Positions 1 through 10,567 of a stretch of DNA of 64,000 nucleotides are shown piece by piece (the first letter of the stretch is position 1; each line of letters starts with the position of its first letter). The stretch covers positions 132,323,089 to 132,387,088 of the forward strand of contig NC_030808.1 of NCBI RefSeq assembly GCF_001704415.2, given 5' to 3'. This DNA is from Capra hircus. Lineage: Eukaryota; Chordata; Mammalia; Artiodactyla; Bovidae. The notes beneath the pieces were generated by a model that worked only from the letters and a program-made list of their open reading frames with translations, had not been told where the DNA came from and ran no database searches. Position numbers and translations under genes: made by a program.

Positions 1-99
1 ATATCTCAGTGCTATAAACACATCACTGTCAACAAATACTGGGTTATAACTGGCAGTAAGAGGGAACAAACTTATGATTGATTAAATCATAGTCTGTGA

Positions 100-419
100 T
101 GTATTGGAGGGCTAAGGCTGGTAAAGCAGATACCACAAACTGATTTTTCTTTAGGACAGAAATTTATTGTCTCACAGTTGTATAGGCTGGAAAGTAGAGG
201 ATAACTCTGATCTTCACATGGCCTTCTCACTGTGTGTATCTCTGTTTTCCTTATAAAAAGGAGACATCAGTCAATTAGATTTGAGGTCCATCCTACTCCA
301 TTATGACTCCAAGTTAACTAATCACATCTGCTACAACTCTATTTCCAAATAAGGTTTGAGGTCTAGGAGTTAAGACTTCTGTATATGAAGTTTTGAGAAA
401 CACAGTACAACTCATAGCA
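100..419 (-). mobile_element. MLT1-type MaLR LTR, antisense
   Basis: The sequence resembles the reverse complement of an MLT1 LTR. It runs from a TGTATTGGAGGGCTAAGGC end through ACCACAAACTG and a TTTATT (minus-strand AATAAA) to ...CATAGCA. MLT1 is an ancient mammalian ERVL-MaLR solo LTR. It is divergent, and no clear 5-bp target duplication remains. Confidence 0.72.
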
Positions 420-1092
420 CATTCCATACTAGAAATAACTGTAAGTAAGTTTTGGAATTGTTCTTTAGTAAGTCCTGCTAACCAAACTGTATACCTCTTA
501 TATAAATTATTAAGTTTTTATATAATAAAGGTAGCAAAAGTAAATTTAAAGTAGGTTTCAATAATTTGAATGATTCCCAAACTTATTTCAGTAAAACTGA
601 AAATAAAGCATATATTAAAAGAGGAGATCTGAAGGTATTTTATTGTTACAGTATTGAATGTACTTTTTGTATCACTGGTTTTATTACTTTTGAGTAATAA
701 TTGAACTCAGATTTTAACTTCAATGAGTAGTAATGCCTGAAATTTCTTTATCTCTTTTCTATAGTATTCATTTTGTTGCTGCATTTCATCACTAATGGCT
801 AAGATGCTTGCCGCCTTGTAGTCCTCCTATATTGGGAATTTCACCTGCACTCACTTTGAGGCTAATCAGATGTAGACTAATATTTGGATACTTTAGGTGA
901 AATAGGAACTTTCCTGTACAATGGCAAATATAATAGTCAAGAATTACCTGTTACTGAGAAAAGTAAAACCAAGCAGGGGACCTGGTTTGGACAGGAGAGG
1001 TATATAAGTTGAGGCCTATTCCCAAAGCAAATGATATTTTGTGATAGTCATCTGGTCACACTTAAACCATACCACTATTTTTTAGTCATGTG
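420..1092. other. Intron, no recognised feature
   Basis: AT-rich intron sequence. I see no coding, RNA or repeat signature here. Confidence 0.6.
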
Positions 1093-1101
1093 TAATACAT
1101 G

Positions 1102-1231
1102 TTGCTGCTTCTAAGTCACTTCAGTCGTGTCTGACTCTGTGCGACCCCATAGGCGTCAGCCCACCAGGTTTCCCTGTCCCTGGGATTCTCCAGACAAGAA
1201 CACTGGAGTGGGTTGCCATTTCCTTCTCCAT
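1102..1231 (-). mobile_element. BOV-A2-type SINE monomer, antisense
   Basis: This is the reverse complement of the BovA unit. It starts TTGCTGCTTCTAAGTCACTT and ends in GCCATTTCCTTCTCCAT. It is flanked by a perfect 9-bp target-site duplication TAATACATG at 1093-1101 and 1232-1240, so both edges are certain. It lies 223 bp upstream of STAG1 exon A. Confidence 0.9.
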
Positions 1232-1454
1232 TAATACATGCTGAGAGAGACAGGAAAAGGTTCTAAGCCAATGTAGTAAAGCTGTAGAAAAAAATGAAAG
1301 GATCCTGGTAATTTAAGACATCTGTTGCACAATACTTAAGAAAAAGGATTGAGAATTACACAGAATGAGAATAATCATGAATTTAAAATGATTGGAACTC
1401 TTTATTTCAAATAAAACTATTAGTATTTTAATTTTTATTTATTTTTCATTTCAG

Positions 1455-1528
1455 CTACAAGAAAATCAGGATGAAATCGAAAATATGATGAACTCTATTT
1501 TTAAGGGTATATTTGTTCATAGATACCG
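1455..1528 (+). CDS. STAG1: STAG1 exon A (start of stromalin conservative domain)
   Basis: This 74-bp exon is preceded by a TTTCAG acceptor and followed by a GTAAGG donor. It reads in phase 0 from CTA: LQENQDEIENMMNSIF, then KGIFVHRY, and ends with CG, the first two bases of an Arg codon completed by exon B. The residues NSIFKGIFV match SA1; SA2 has NAIFKGVFV as I recall it. The last few codons (FVHRYR) begin the stromalin conservative domain, which in SA1 starts near residue 296. It is an internal exon with no start or stop codon. No change from the human SA1 sequence as remembered is visible. Confidence 0.95.
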
Positions 1529-2461
1529 GTAAGGGATTTTAAAAATCATTTAGAAGATTTTTAACTTAATTTGCAGCTTCTTTGTAGTTCTACTCAGTTA
1601 TAAAAACATAAACTCTTTAATTACTTGTTTTGTTAGCTGGAAAGCACTATTGTATATGAAAGCTAAATAAATGTCATGCTGTTAACTGTGGTCAAAATTG
1701 TACCACAGCTATCATTGACACGTTCTTCCAGATTCAGAATATATACTGTTGGAGACTTCCTGTGTACTTGCGTTTGTACTAATTTCATTTTAATTAATAA
1801 GATATCAGTAAGTTAATGTGGCCTTAATATGATTTCATTATCTTCATTTTTGAAAGAATTAAATTCCGTGCTTAATGCTCCATTGTACATATCTTATTAT
1901 ATGATCAAATTAACCAGCGGTGTTTTAAAAATTGTTATCGGAGAAATGTGTACAAGAAAGGACACCTCTGCAAATAATGCAGCATCTCTATAATATCATC
2001 CTTCTTTACCTTCAACTATATGCATGAAAGTAGGAGCAACATATACTCCTGAAGTATTTTTGTCATGCTCTATTTCAAGTGTCTCTCTTTAAAAGCTGTG
2101 AACTTTTAAAATATTAACTACATGAGTGTATTTCATAGAGAATTAATGAATCATATACATATGCTTGTTGTTTTCTGTTAATTAGGTGTGATGTTTACAT
2201 AGATAAGACATGGATACAGATAATAAGACTGTTTTTTTAGACACCTTTGAAACTTGTGATGGGCCAGTTAATTTTAAAAGTTAATTAAAACAGAGAATGT
2301 AGGGGGAATTTTTTTTTAAAGGAAAAATTGTAACTTTGATAATTTACTTTAAATCATTTTGATGTCATTCAAAATATAAAACTCTTGAAATAGAACCAAG
2401 GCTTTTACTTTTGAGTGTGGATTCTCTGAATGGAGAATCACATACTCTTCCTTCCATATAC
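1529..2461. other. Intron, no recognised feature
   Basis: The start of the 23.3-kb intron after exon A. AT-rich, with no repeat family I can name. Confidence 0.6.
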
Positions 2462-2462
2462 T

Positions 2463-2642
2463 GGGCTTTCCTGGTGGCTCAGCTGGTAAAGAATCTGCCT
2501 GCAGTGCAGAAGGCCTGGGTTAGGAAGATCCCCTGGAGAAGGGAAAGGCTACCCACTCTAATATTCTGGCCTGGAGAATTTCATGAACTGTATAGTCCAT
2601 GGGGTCGCAAAGAGTCGGACACAACTGAGCGAACTTCACTTC
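2463..2642 (+). mobile_element. Bov-tA SINE
   Basis: The tRNA-derived head (GGGCTTTCCTGGTGGCTCAG) is followed by the BovA body, ending GAGCGAACTTCACTT. Ruminant-specific. A 4-bp run in the head (GAAG for GCAG) and a lost A/B-box stretch mark it as decayed. Confidence 0.88.
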
Positions 2643-2717
2643 ATAATAAATTATCAACAAATTAATTTTCAAAAATGCAAGAATGTCCTTGAATTCCTAC
2701 CTGCTGTGCAGTCTTTT

Positions 2718-2925
2718 TGGACTTCCCCAGTGGATCAGTGGTTAAAGGACCTGTCTGCAATGCAAGAGACACAGGAGACGTGGGTTCAATCACTAAGGTA
2801 GGAAGATCTCCAGGAGAAGGAATCACCAAACCCCCTCCAGTATTCTTGCCTGAAAAATCCTATGGACAGAGGAGCATGGCAGGCTACAGTCCAAAGGGTC
2901 ACAGAGTCGTGCATGAGTGAGTGAT
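2718..2925 (+). mobile_element. Bov-tA2/ART2-like SINE
   Basis: An older Bov-tA relative. The head is GGACTTCCCCAGTGGATCAG, the body includes CAGTATTCTTGCCTGAAAAATCC, and the 3' end is followed by a short ACAT-rich tail. Divergent but continuous. Confidence 0.82.
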
Positions 2926-3001
2926 TGAGCATGTACATACATACATAAATATAATTAACATAAAATAAATTGTACATTTAAATGCATAATTGATGTTTTG
3001 G

Positions 3002-3004
<3 letters not shown>

Positions 3005-3052
<48 letters not shown>

Positions 3053-3056
3053 ACAC
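3005..3056. repeat. (AC)n microsatellite
   Basis: About 52 bp of AC dinucleotides with a single GAC interruption near the 3' end. Long enough to be length-polymorphic. Confidence 0.97.
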
Positions 3057-3099
3057 CTGTAAAAGTGACAGGCAAGGTATGTCCATATCCTGGAAAGAT

Positions 3100-3600
3100 T
3101 TCTCATAACACTTTGTAATTCCTCCCTTCCTACCACTCTTCACCTTCCCCATCCTTAAGCAATCATTAATCAGCTAACTGATTTGTTTACATTTTCTAAA
3201 ATTTTATAGAAATAGAATTTACATATTGTACTCCGTTTCTCATTCTTGTCTCCTTCTGATTTCTTTCGCTACTAAAGTCTTTCATCCTTAAGACTGAACT
3301 GTAAGTTTTTCGTAGATTAACTTTGTTGAGTTCAGAAAGTTTTGTATCTTGTCCTGGCTTTCTGAGACTTCATTAGGAATAAATGCTGATTTTTGTCAAG
3401 TACTTTTCTCCATCTTTTCAGTTCATTTTGTGGTTTTTCTATTTTAAGACTATTAATGTGGTGAGTTAATTTGGTTGATTTCTCATATGTTAACTCAACC
3501 TTAAGTTCTTGGGTTAAAACCCACATAATCGTGATGTATTATTTTTCTTCATTTGAATGTTTTTATCACTATAAATTCAGATTTATTTTTTAAAGTACAA
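3100..3600 (-). mobile_element. Old L1 fragment, antisense
   Basis: The part near 3140-3290 resembles the reverse complement of an L1M 3' UTR (CCCATCCTTAAGCAATCATTAATC and following). The part near 3380-3560 resembles antisense ORF2 around the ATTAATGTGGTGAGTTAATTTG stretch. Strongly decayed, so the borders are approximate. Confidence 0.45.
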
Positions 3601-3646
3601 ATGATTTACAGTATCATGTTTCTGGTACAGAGCAAGTGACTCATAT

Positions 3647-3671
3647 ACACACACACACACACACACACACA
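3647..3671. repeat. (AC)n microsatellite
   Basis: About 24 bp of uninterrupted AC dinucleotide preceded by CATAT. Confidence 0.95.
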
Positions 3672-3689
3672 AAATTTACACATGCTTTA

Positions 3690-4640
3690 AGTCCCCTATA
3701 GGAGCATGAGTTCTGTCCTGAGAGCAAATTTTTAGGTCCAATGTGTTGATAAGTCCAACAAAGTTATCCTGAACCCCCAACTAACACAATCAGCTATATA
3801 GTACAGTAGTGTACTTAGTCGCTCAGTCATGTCCAACATCTTTGCAACCCCATGGACTGTAGCCCACCAGATTCCTCTGTCCATGGGGATTCTCCAGGCA
3901 AGAATACTGGAGTGGTTGCCATGCCCTCCTCCAGGGTGTCTTCCCAGCTCAGGGATCGAACTCAGGTCTCCTGCACTGCAGATAAATTTACCAGCTGAGC
4001 TTCTGGGGAAGCCCATCTAATACAGTACCATAGTGTAATAGTTTTATAATACTTTTATACATGAGTAATACACAAAAAGCAAACAATAAATTTTTAATCT
4101 TTACAGTATTGTAAAAAGTACAGTATTACAGCAGCTGACATAGGACTTGGCGTTGAGTGAATAAGGAAGAAGAGGTGCTGACTGTAGGAGGGAGGAAGGA
4201 TGGGAGATGGTAGAGCTGAAGGATTGTCAGCAATAAGAGAGAGCAAGGTGCAGTTTCACTCACACCTGACGATGATTGTACAGCTTCTGGTTTCTTGCAG
4301 GATTCAGTTCTGTGTACTCTCTTGGGGGAAAAAAAATGATCCTGTGATACGTAGCTCTATTTTTCTAACCATAGATGACACAGTACCACCGGATTGCATT
4401 CTGAAGCTTGTTGCTGAAAGCTTCACGTACTGGTCTACGTTAAAGTCCTGTGCCTACAAACAAATAACACTTCCTCAAATAAAATCCCCTAGCCATTTCC
4501 TGCATCATGGATCTCTTCAGTCTTTGAGTTACTTCTTTCTCTTCTTGTTTTTTCTCTGAGCTTCCAATTCCTGGCACTTCTTAGCAGTACCACTTATATT
4601 ACTGCTGCTCTTATGCTTACTTCTAGACATCCTAATTTTT
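3690..4640 (-). mobile_element. Tigger-like DNA transposon remnant
   Basis: The left end reads TTAAGTCCCCTATAGGAGC, resembling a Tigger terminal repeat. It continues GTAAGTCC-like GATAAGTCCAACAAAGTTA and several TACAGTA motifs. On the minus strand the far end has an ATG followed by a Lys/Ser-rich start (MSRSKHKSSS) like the N-terminus of a pogo-type transposase. It is split by an antisense Bov-tA at 3812-4014. Subfamily not assigned; the transposase is broken. Confidence 0.55.
3812..4014 (-). mobile_element. Bov-tA SINE, antisense
   Basis: It reads TTAGTCGCTCAGTCATGTCC to GCTTCTGGGGAAGCCC, the reverse complement of Bov-tA. It sits between TACAGTA motifs of the Tigger remnant that may be the target duplication. 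Confidence 0.88.
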
Positions 4641-4648
4641 TTGCCATG

Positions 4649-5485
4649 CTGTTCATTCGCTAAGTCATGTCCAGATCTTTGTAGCCCCATAAACTGAAGC
4701 ATGCCAGGCTTCCCTGTCCTTCACTATCCCCCAGAGTTTACTCAAACTCATATCCATTGAGTCGGTGATGCCATCCAACCATCTCATCCTCTGTTGCCCC
4801 CTTCTTCTCCTGCCCTCAATCTTTCCATGCATCAGGGTCTTTTCCAATGAGTCAGCTCGTCACATCAGGTGGCTGAAGTATTGGAGCCTCAGCATCAGAA
4901 GTTCCAATGAATATTCATTGTTGATTTCCTTTAATACACTGTCTAGGTTTGTCTTCAGAGAAGGCAATGGCAACCCACTCCAGTACTCTTGCCTGGAAAA
5001 TTCCATGGACGAAGGAGCCTGGTAGGCTGTAGTCCATAGGGTCGCTAAGAGTCGGGTACAACTGAGCGACTTCACTTTCACTTTTCACTTTCATGCATTG
5101 GAGAAGGAAATGGCAACCCACTCCAGTGTTCTTGCCTGGAGAATCCTAGGGACGGCAGAGCCTGATGGGCTGCCATCTCTGGGGTCGCACAGAGTCAGAC
5201 ACGACTGAAGCGACTTAGCAGCAGCAGGTTTGTCTTAGCTTTTCTTCCAAGGGGCAAGCATCTTTTAATTTTGTAGCTGCAGTCACTATCCGCAGTAATT
5301 ATGGAGCCCAAGAAAATAAAATATGTCACTGTTTCCACTTTCCCCTCATATTTGCCATGAGGTGATGGGGCCAGATATCATGATTTTCACTTTTTAAATG
5401 TTGAGTTTTAAGCCAGCTTTTTCATTCTCCTCATTCACCCTCATCCAGAGACTCTTTAGTTCCTCTTCACTTTCTGCCATTAAAG
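4649..5485 (-). mobile_element. BovB LINE 3' fragment, antisense
   Basis: Reverse complement of the BovB 3' end: CGCTAAGTCATGTCC, then GAGTCGGTGATGCCATCCAACC, then the region coding KKAGLKLNIQ-type residues. It is 5'-truncated before the RT YADD motif. The element is split by a sense BOV-A2 at 4956-5225 whose target duplication lies inside BovB, so BovB came first. Confidence 0.9.
4956..5225 (+). mobile_element. BOV-A2 SINE dimer
   Basis: Two BovA units in tandem: CAGAGAAGGCAATGGCAACC, then a second GGAGAAGGAAATGGCAACCC near 5100, ending in GCAGCAGC. The 11-bp target duplication AGGTTTGTCTT is perfect (4945-4955 and 5226-5236). Confidence 0.95.
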
Positions 5486-5529
5486 TGGCAGAAGATTTGT
5501 GCACTGTGTACAGAAGGTGCTGTGACTAA

Positions 5530-5862
5530 TCAGAGATGTCTAATGTGGTTTGCAAAGTTTCATGCTGGGGATTTCTTGCAGGAAATGCTCCAAGGTCGGA
5601 TAGAGCAGTTGAAATCGATGGCAGTCAAATCGAGACTTTAATTGAAAACAATCAATGTTACACTGTTCAGGAGATAGCTGAGATACTCAAAATATCTAAA
5701 TCAAGTGTTGAAAATAATTTCCACCATCTTGGTAATGTGGAATGGAAGAGATCTTAGGGCAAGTGGTATGAACCAACCCCGACCACACCAAAGGCCACTC
5801 TTCATCCAAAGAAGGTTATATTGTGTATATAATGGGATTTGAAAGGAATCCTGTTAACTTTT
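5530..5862 (+). pseudogene. Mariner transposase fragment with internal deletion
   Basis: The frame 5536-5757 (73 codons) reads NAPRSDRAVEIDGSQIETLI, then YTVQEIAEILKISKSSVENN and HHLGNVEWKRS. The first part matches the helix-turn-helix region of ruminant/Hsmar2-like mariner transposases (RSGRPVEID, YT.REIAEIL). It then jumps directly to the catalytic-domain WKRS(W)GK region. After the TAG at 5755-5757, mariner-like sequence continues (TTCATCCAAAGAAGG...) to about 5862. Roughly 100-130 codons between are missing, including the first catalytic Asp, so no activity is expected. No terminal inverted repeats are seen. Confidence 0.8.
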
Positions 5863-5864
5863 GT

Positions 5865-6620
5865 TAATTGGTTACAGAGTGTCTAGGTGTGTTCCTCTGT
5901 GGATTAATCCTGAGTGGGAATTTGGGTGACTGTTTTCTTTCCTTGGTTAGGAAAGTTTCCAGCTCTTCAAGTTCTTCCTCCACCTCTCTCCTCTCTTTCT
6001 GGGACCCCTATAATGTAAATATTATTCCGCTTGATGGTTTCCCAGAATTCTCCTAAACTTCCTCATTTTATATAATTTTTTTTTCTGTTCTGTGGCAGTG
6101 ATTTTCACTACTTTGTCTTCCAGCTGATACATTCTTCTGCCTCTTGTAGTCTACTGTTGATTCCTCCTGTTACATTTTTCATTTCAGTTATTGTATTCTT
6201 CTGTTTTGTTATTCTTTATATTTTCTAATTCTTTGTTAAAAATGCCTCATTTCTTGCTCCATGCATCCATTCTTCTCTCAGTACCTTTCATCATCTTTAC
6301 AGTTATCACTCTGAATGCATAGGTAGATTGCCTGTCTCTGCATCTCTTGGTTGTTGTTCTGTGGTTTTATCCTGTTTTTGTCTGAAACATATTCCTCTGT
6401 CATCTCACTTATCTTCTGTCTAGAATATACTTATTTTTTCTTAAGAGAACGAGATTTTGGTTTTCACTGTTTTTGTTTTCTGTTTCACCTGAGGACTGCT
6501 CTTTTTATTATTATTTTCTTTCGTCTGCTTTCTTTAGGTTTCCTTCCTTCGTCCTTAGTTTCTCAAGGTGGAAACAGAGATTGTTGATTTAATCCTTGCT
6601 TTTCTTTCTGCTATAATTCC
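5865..6620 (-). mobile_element. L1 fragment, antisense (ORF1/5' region)
   Basis: The run TCTGGGACCCCTATAATGTAAA, then CTTCCAGCTGATACATTCTTC and TTTTTCATTTCAGTTATTGTATTCTTC is typical of antisense L1 near the 5' end of ORF1. Reading frames are destroyed. Edges approximate. Confidence 0.6.
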
Positions 6621-7020
6621 TTGTTGTTCAGTCAGTTTGTTGTGTTCAACTGTTTGTGACCCCATGAACTACTTGTCATTCAGTTTCTTGGAGTTTGCTC
6701 AAATTCATGTCCATTGGGCTTCCCTGGTAGCTCAGATGGTAAAGAGACCTGGGTTTAGTCCCTGGGATGGGAAGATCCCCTGGAGAAGGAAATAGCAACC
6801 CACTCCAGTAATCTTGCCTGAAAAATCCCATGGACAGAGGGACCTGGTGGGTTACAGTCCATGGGGTCACAAAGAGTCAGACAGTCTCCATTGAGTTGAT
6901 GATGCCATCCAGCCATCTCATCTTCTGTCATCCCCTTCTCCTACCTTCAGTCATTCCCAGCATTAAGGTCTTTTCCAATGACTCTGCTCTAAGCATCAGG
7001 TGGCCAAAGTATTGGAGCTT
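6621..7020 (-). mobile_element. BovB 3'-end fragment, antisense
   Basis: Reverse complement of the extreme 3' end of BovB (TTGTTCAGTCAGTTTGTTGTG, then TGATGATGCCATCCAGCCATC, then GGTGGCCAAAGTATTGGAG). Only about 230 bp of BovB remain, split by a Bov-tA at 6717-6886. Confidence 0.85.
6717..6886 (+). mobile_element. Bov-tA SINE inside BovB
   Basis: It starts GGCTTCCCTGGTAGCTCAG and ends AAAGAGTCAGACAG. The 7-bp target duplication TCCATTG lies at 6710-6716 and 6887-6893, both within BovB sequence. The head lacks the CTGCCTGCAATGCAG stretch. Confidence 0.9.
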
Positions 7021-7940
7021 TTTTACTCCTATAATTTTCTTTCTTAGCAGTGCTATACCTGTTTTCCCTCGATTTGGATGTGTGGTGTTTGCATTTTCAT
7101 TTAGTTCAAAATACTTTCTGATTTCCCTTTGGGCTTACTTTTTTGAACCATGGATTATTTAGATTCAGAAGTTTTGTGTATATTTGCAGATATCTCAAAA
7201 CTTTCTTTTTATTTTCTCCTAACTTAAAATCATTTTAGTCAGAGAATATACTTTGTATGATTTAAGTGTTAAGTTTAATAAGATTTGTTTTATGTACCAC
7301 AGTATGTTCTGTTGTGATAAACTTTCCTTTTGAGTAGGAAAACAGTATGTATCATGCTTCTGTTTTTATGCCAGTTAGGTCAGAGTTGGTTTACGGTTGG
7401 TTAAGTCTTTTCTATCCTTACTGATCTTCTTTTTATTCTAACAATTATCAAGAGAGATTTTATAAGAGTACTTTTTGTATTCTGAATTCTGGTGTGTTAT
7501 CACATAAATGATTTTCATAATTTTCCCCAGCCTATGACTTTATTTTCTTTCTTCATGGTACCTTTTGAAGAGCAAAAGTTTTCAAATTCAACACAATAAT
7601 TTATCCATTTTTCTTCTTTGGTCATGCTTTTGATGTCGTATCTGTGAACATTTTGCCTAACCCATTCTTATGCATTATATTCTAGATTTTTAATCATTTA
7701 AGTTAATTTATATAACCTATTTTAAGTTAGTTTTTGTATATGGTGTATATAAGCGTATAAGTATACTTTTTGCATATAGGTGTTTATTTTTAGAAGCATC
7801 ATTGGTAGAAGGCTGTTCTTCAACTGAGTTGCTTTAGCGCTTTCCTGGGAATCAAATTACTATAAGTGCAAAGTTTTATTTTTGGATTTTTAAATCTTTT
7901 CTTACACCCATACCACCTGTATTGATCTCAGTACTTTTGA
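7021..7940 (-). mobile_element. Old L1 (L1M-like) fragments, antisense
   Basis: Antisense ORF2-like sequence near 7100-7330 (TTTAGTCAGAGAATATACTTTG) is followed by a 3'-proximal stretch near 7540-7680 (GGTCATGCTTTTGATGTCGTA). The order suggests more than one decayed insertion. No frame survives. Confidence 0.5.
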
Positions 7941-9098
7941 AATTTTTTAAAAGCTTTATTGAGATCTAGTTGACATATAAGATACATACATTCAAGGTGT
8001 ACAACAAAGTCCTTTGAAACACATATATTTTTAAATGATTAACCTCCAGTAAAGTTAGTTAATACCTCCATCACCTCACCTTTTAAAATTTATAGTTGTG
8101 GTAATATTTTAAAATTACTCCCTTAGTAGCCTTCAACTGTGTAATACAATATGGTTAACTGTAATCGCCATACTATACATTAGGTCCCTAGACCCTTTTT
8201 ATCTCAAACTAAAAGTTTGTTCTCTTTGATCAGTACCTCCCCACTTTACTCCCACCCTTAGCATTTGCAACCATCTATGTACTCGGTATTTCTGTAGGTT
8301 CACTGTTTTAGATTCTACATAAAAGTGAGAACATAAAATTTTATAATTAGATTGTCAGTCTTTACATAAAAGCTTGCTGGAATATTGATGGAGTATATAA
8401 TCAATGAGTACTTCAATATGGAGAGAATTGCCTTCCTCATTATATTGCATTTTCCATTCTGTGAGTATAGGTTGTATCTGCATTTACTTAGATATTCTTT
8501 AGTTTCTTTTAGCAGTTTTTATTATTTTCAGTATATGTCTTTATTGCTTTTATTAAATTTATTTCTATATGTTTTCATTTTTATTTTATTATAAATGGGA
8601 GTTGTTTCCTTAATTTTTCTTCCAGACTCCTTCTTATTGATACGTTAAAAATATAATTCCTTTATTCCTCAAAAATTATAAAATATTTTCATTCATTCTG
8701 TGGTTTCAGTGTTTTGTTTTTTTCGATTTGTTAAGATTTTCTACATACAGGATCATGTCTTTTGTGAGCAAAGACACTTTTAATATTTACCTTGACTCTC
8801 CAGTATAATATTCAATAAAAATTGTGAGAGACAAGTTTACTAGATGCCCTCTTCCAAAAATACAGTCCATGTGCATAGAAGAATATATTCTGTTTTGTTA
8901 CATCTTCCCGTAGACCTTTTGTTATTATGAAATGTCCTTTTCTAATATGAAACATCTTTTTCTTAAAGACTTCTTTGCCTCATAATAACATACCTAAAGC
9001 TCTTTTCTGTTTGTTTGATGTATGACATCTTTTTCATCATTTTATTTTCAATTTACTTGTGTCTTTGAACACCAAACATGTCTCTTATGAAGAGCCTA

Positions 9099-9310
9099 AG
9101 GTGAAGTGAAGTCGCTCAGTCGTGTCTGACTCTTTGCGACCCCGTGGACTATAACCCACTAGGTTTCTCCATCCATGGGATTCTCCAAGCAAGAATACTG
9201 GAGTGGGTTGCCATTTCCTTCTCCAGGGGATCTTCCCGACCCAGGGATCGAACCCAGGTCTCCCGCATTGGAGGCAGACGCTTTAACCTCTGAGCCACCA
9301 GGGAAGCCCA
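9099..9310 (-). mobile_element. Bov-tA SINE, antisense, with 13-bp target duplication
   Basis: It reads AGGTGAAGTGAAGTCGCTCAG to CCACCAGGGAAGCCCA. The target duplication TATGAAGAGCCTA is perfect at 9086-9098 and 9311-9323, inside L1M. The body is little decayed, implying a relatively young copy. Confidence 0.96.
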
Positions 9311-10196
9311 TATGAAGAGCCTAGAGATGGATAGTGGGTTTTAATCATTAAACAATCTGTTTATTTTCTTTATGGTTGCTACAGAAATTTCATCCCATTA
9401 GCTTGACTAACTTCACATAAATACAGTTTCTTTGCTTCAGTATATCTCCATTTTCTTGTTCTTCCTTTGTAGCGTTATTGTCATATATCTTTTATCTCTG
9501 TTTGTTATTGTCTTAACAGTGCCATCTTAACCATAATCCACTATCAGAATCTTATGCTATTCAATGAAATTACCACTATCAAAATCTTAGGCTATTCAGT
9601 GAAATTAAACAAGCAAATGTTCATCCTGTCTTCTCTGTTTACCCCGTTGTTAGCATTTCTAACATTCTTCATTTTCTTCTATGAATGTGAGCTATTATAT
9701 GGAGTTATATTTCCTTTCAGTTTGAAGAACTTTCCTGTTTCTTGTAAAGCAAGTGTGCTAGCAGTCTTTCTTTATCTGGAAATGCATTATTTCATCATCG
9801 TTTCTAAAAGATAGGTTTGCTGGGTGTAGAATTCTTGGTGGACAATTTTCCTTGCAGTAACTTGATACCTTTCTGCCACTTACTGTACTTCATATTTTCT
9901 GAATAAAAATTCAGTTATTAGCCTTGCTTTTCCCCTGTACATCATGAGTCACTTTTTTTGTAATGTTCATTTTTCTTTTCTTTCCCATTTTTCTTAGCTT
10001 TCCACAGTTTCTTTATCTGTTTAGATATGGACCTCTTTCTGTTTATCCTGAGATTTTGTTGACCTTCTTGGATCTGTAGATTAATGATTTTCATCAGTTT
10101 CAGCCATGGATTCTTCTAATATTTTTTTCCTTATTTCTCTTTGTTTGGACTCCTTTTTCACATATGTTGGTACACATTAGGGTTTTGGAGCTTACT

Positions 10197-10263
10197 CACA
10201 TTCTCTCTTTCTCTCTCTATCTCACTCCCTCTCCTCCTCTTCCTCACTCTTTCTCTTTCTTGT
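10197..10263. repeat. Polypyrimidine (CT-rich) tract
   Basis: About 65 bp almost free of purines (CTCTCTTTCTCTCTCTATC and following) within antisense L1 sequence. Confidence 0.85.
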
Positions 10264-10567
10264 TTTTCCTTCTCAGTGTTTTTCATCTCAATTATTTGGA
10301 TATTTTCTGTTATCTTCAGGTTTGGTGTTTTTTTTTCCTGTCAATTCAGATATACTGCTGAAAGTATGGTGAGTTTTTAGGTTTTTTTATTGTGCTTTTC
10401 AGTTGGTCGTATTTTCTAGTTGGTATTTCTTCATAATCCACTCATGTCCTTCTCATGTTCTCATCTAATTCTTTGAGTATAGCTTCTTGTTATGCATTGA
10501 TTCTGTTTGTTATATCTGCTTTAAAATTGTTGCTGTCTTTAACCACTGGGCCCACTCAGAGACAGTT

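Noticed and set aside
4200..4559. 119-codon + frame as a gene
   Set aside because: It lies antisense to the Tigger-like remnant and has no recognisable domain.
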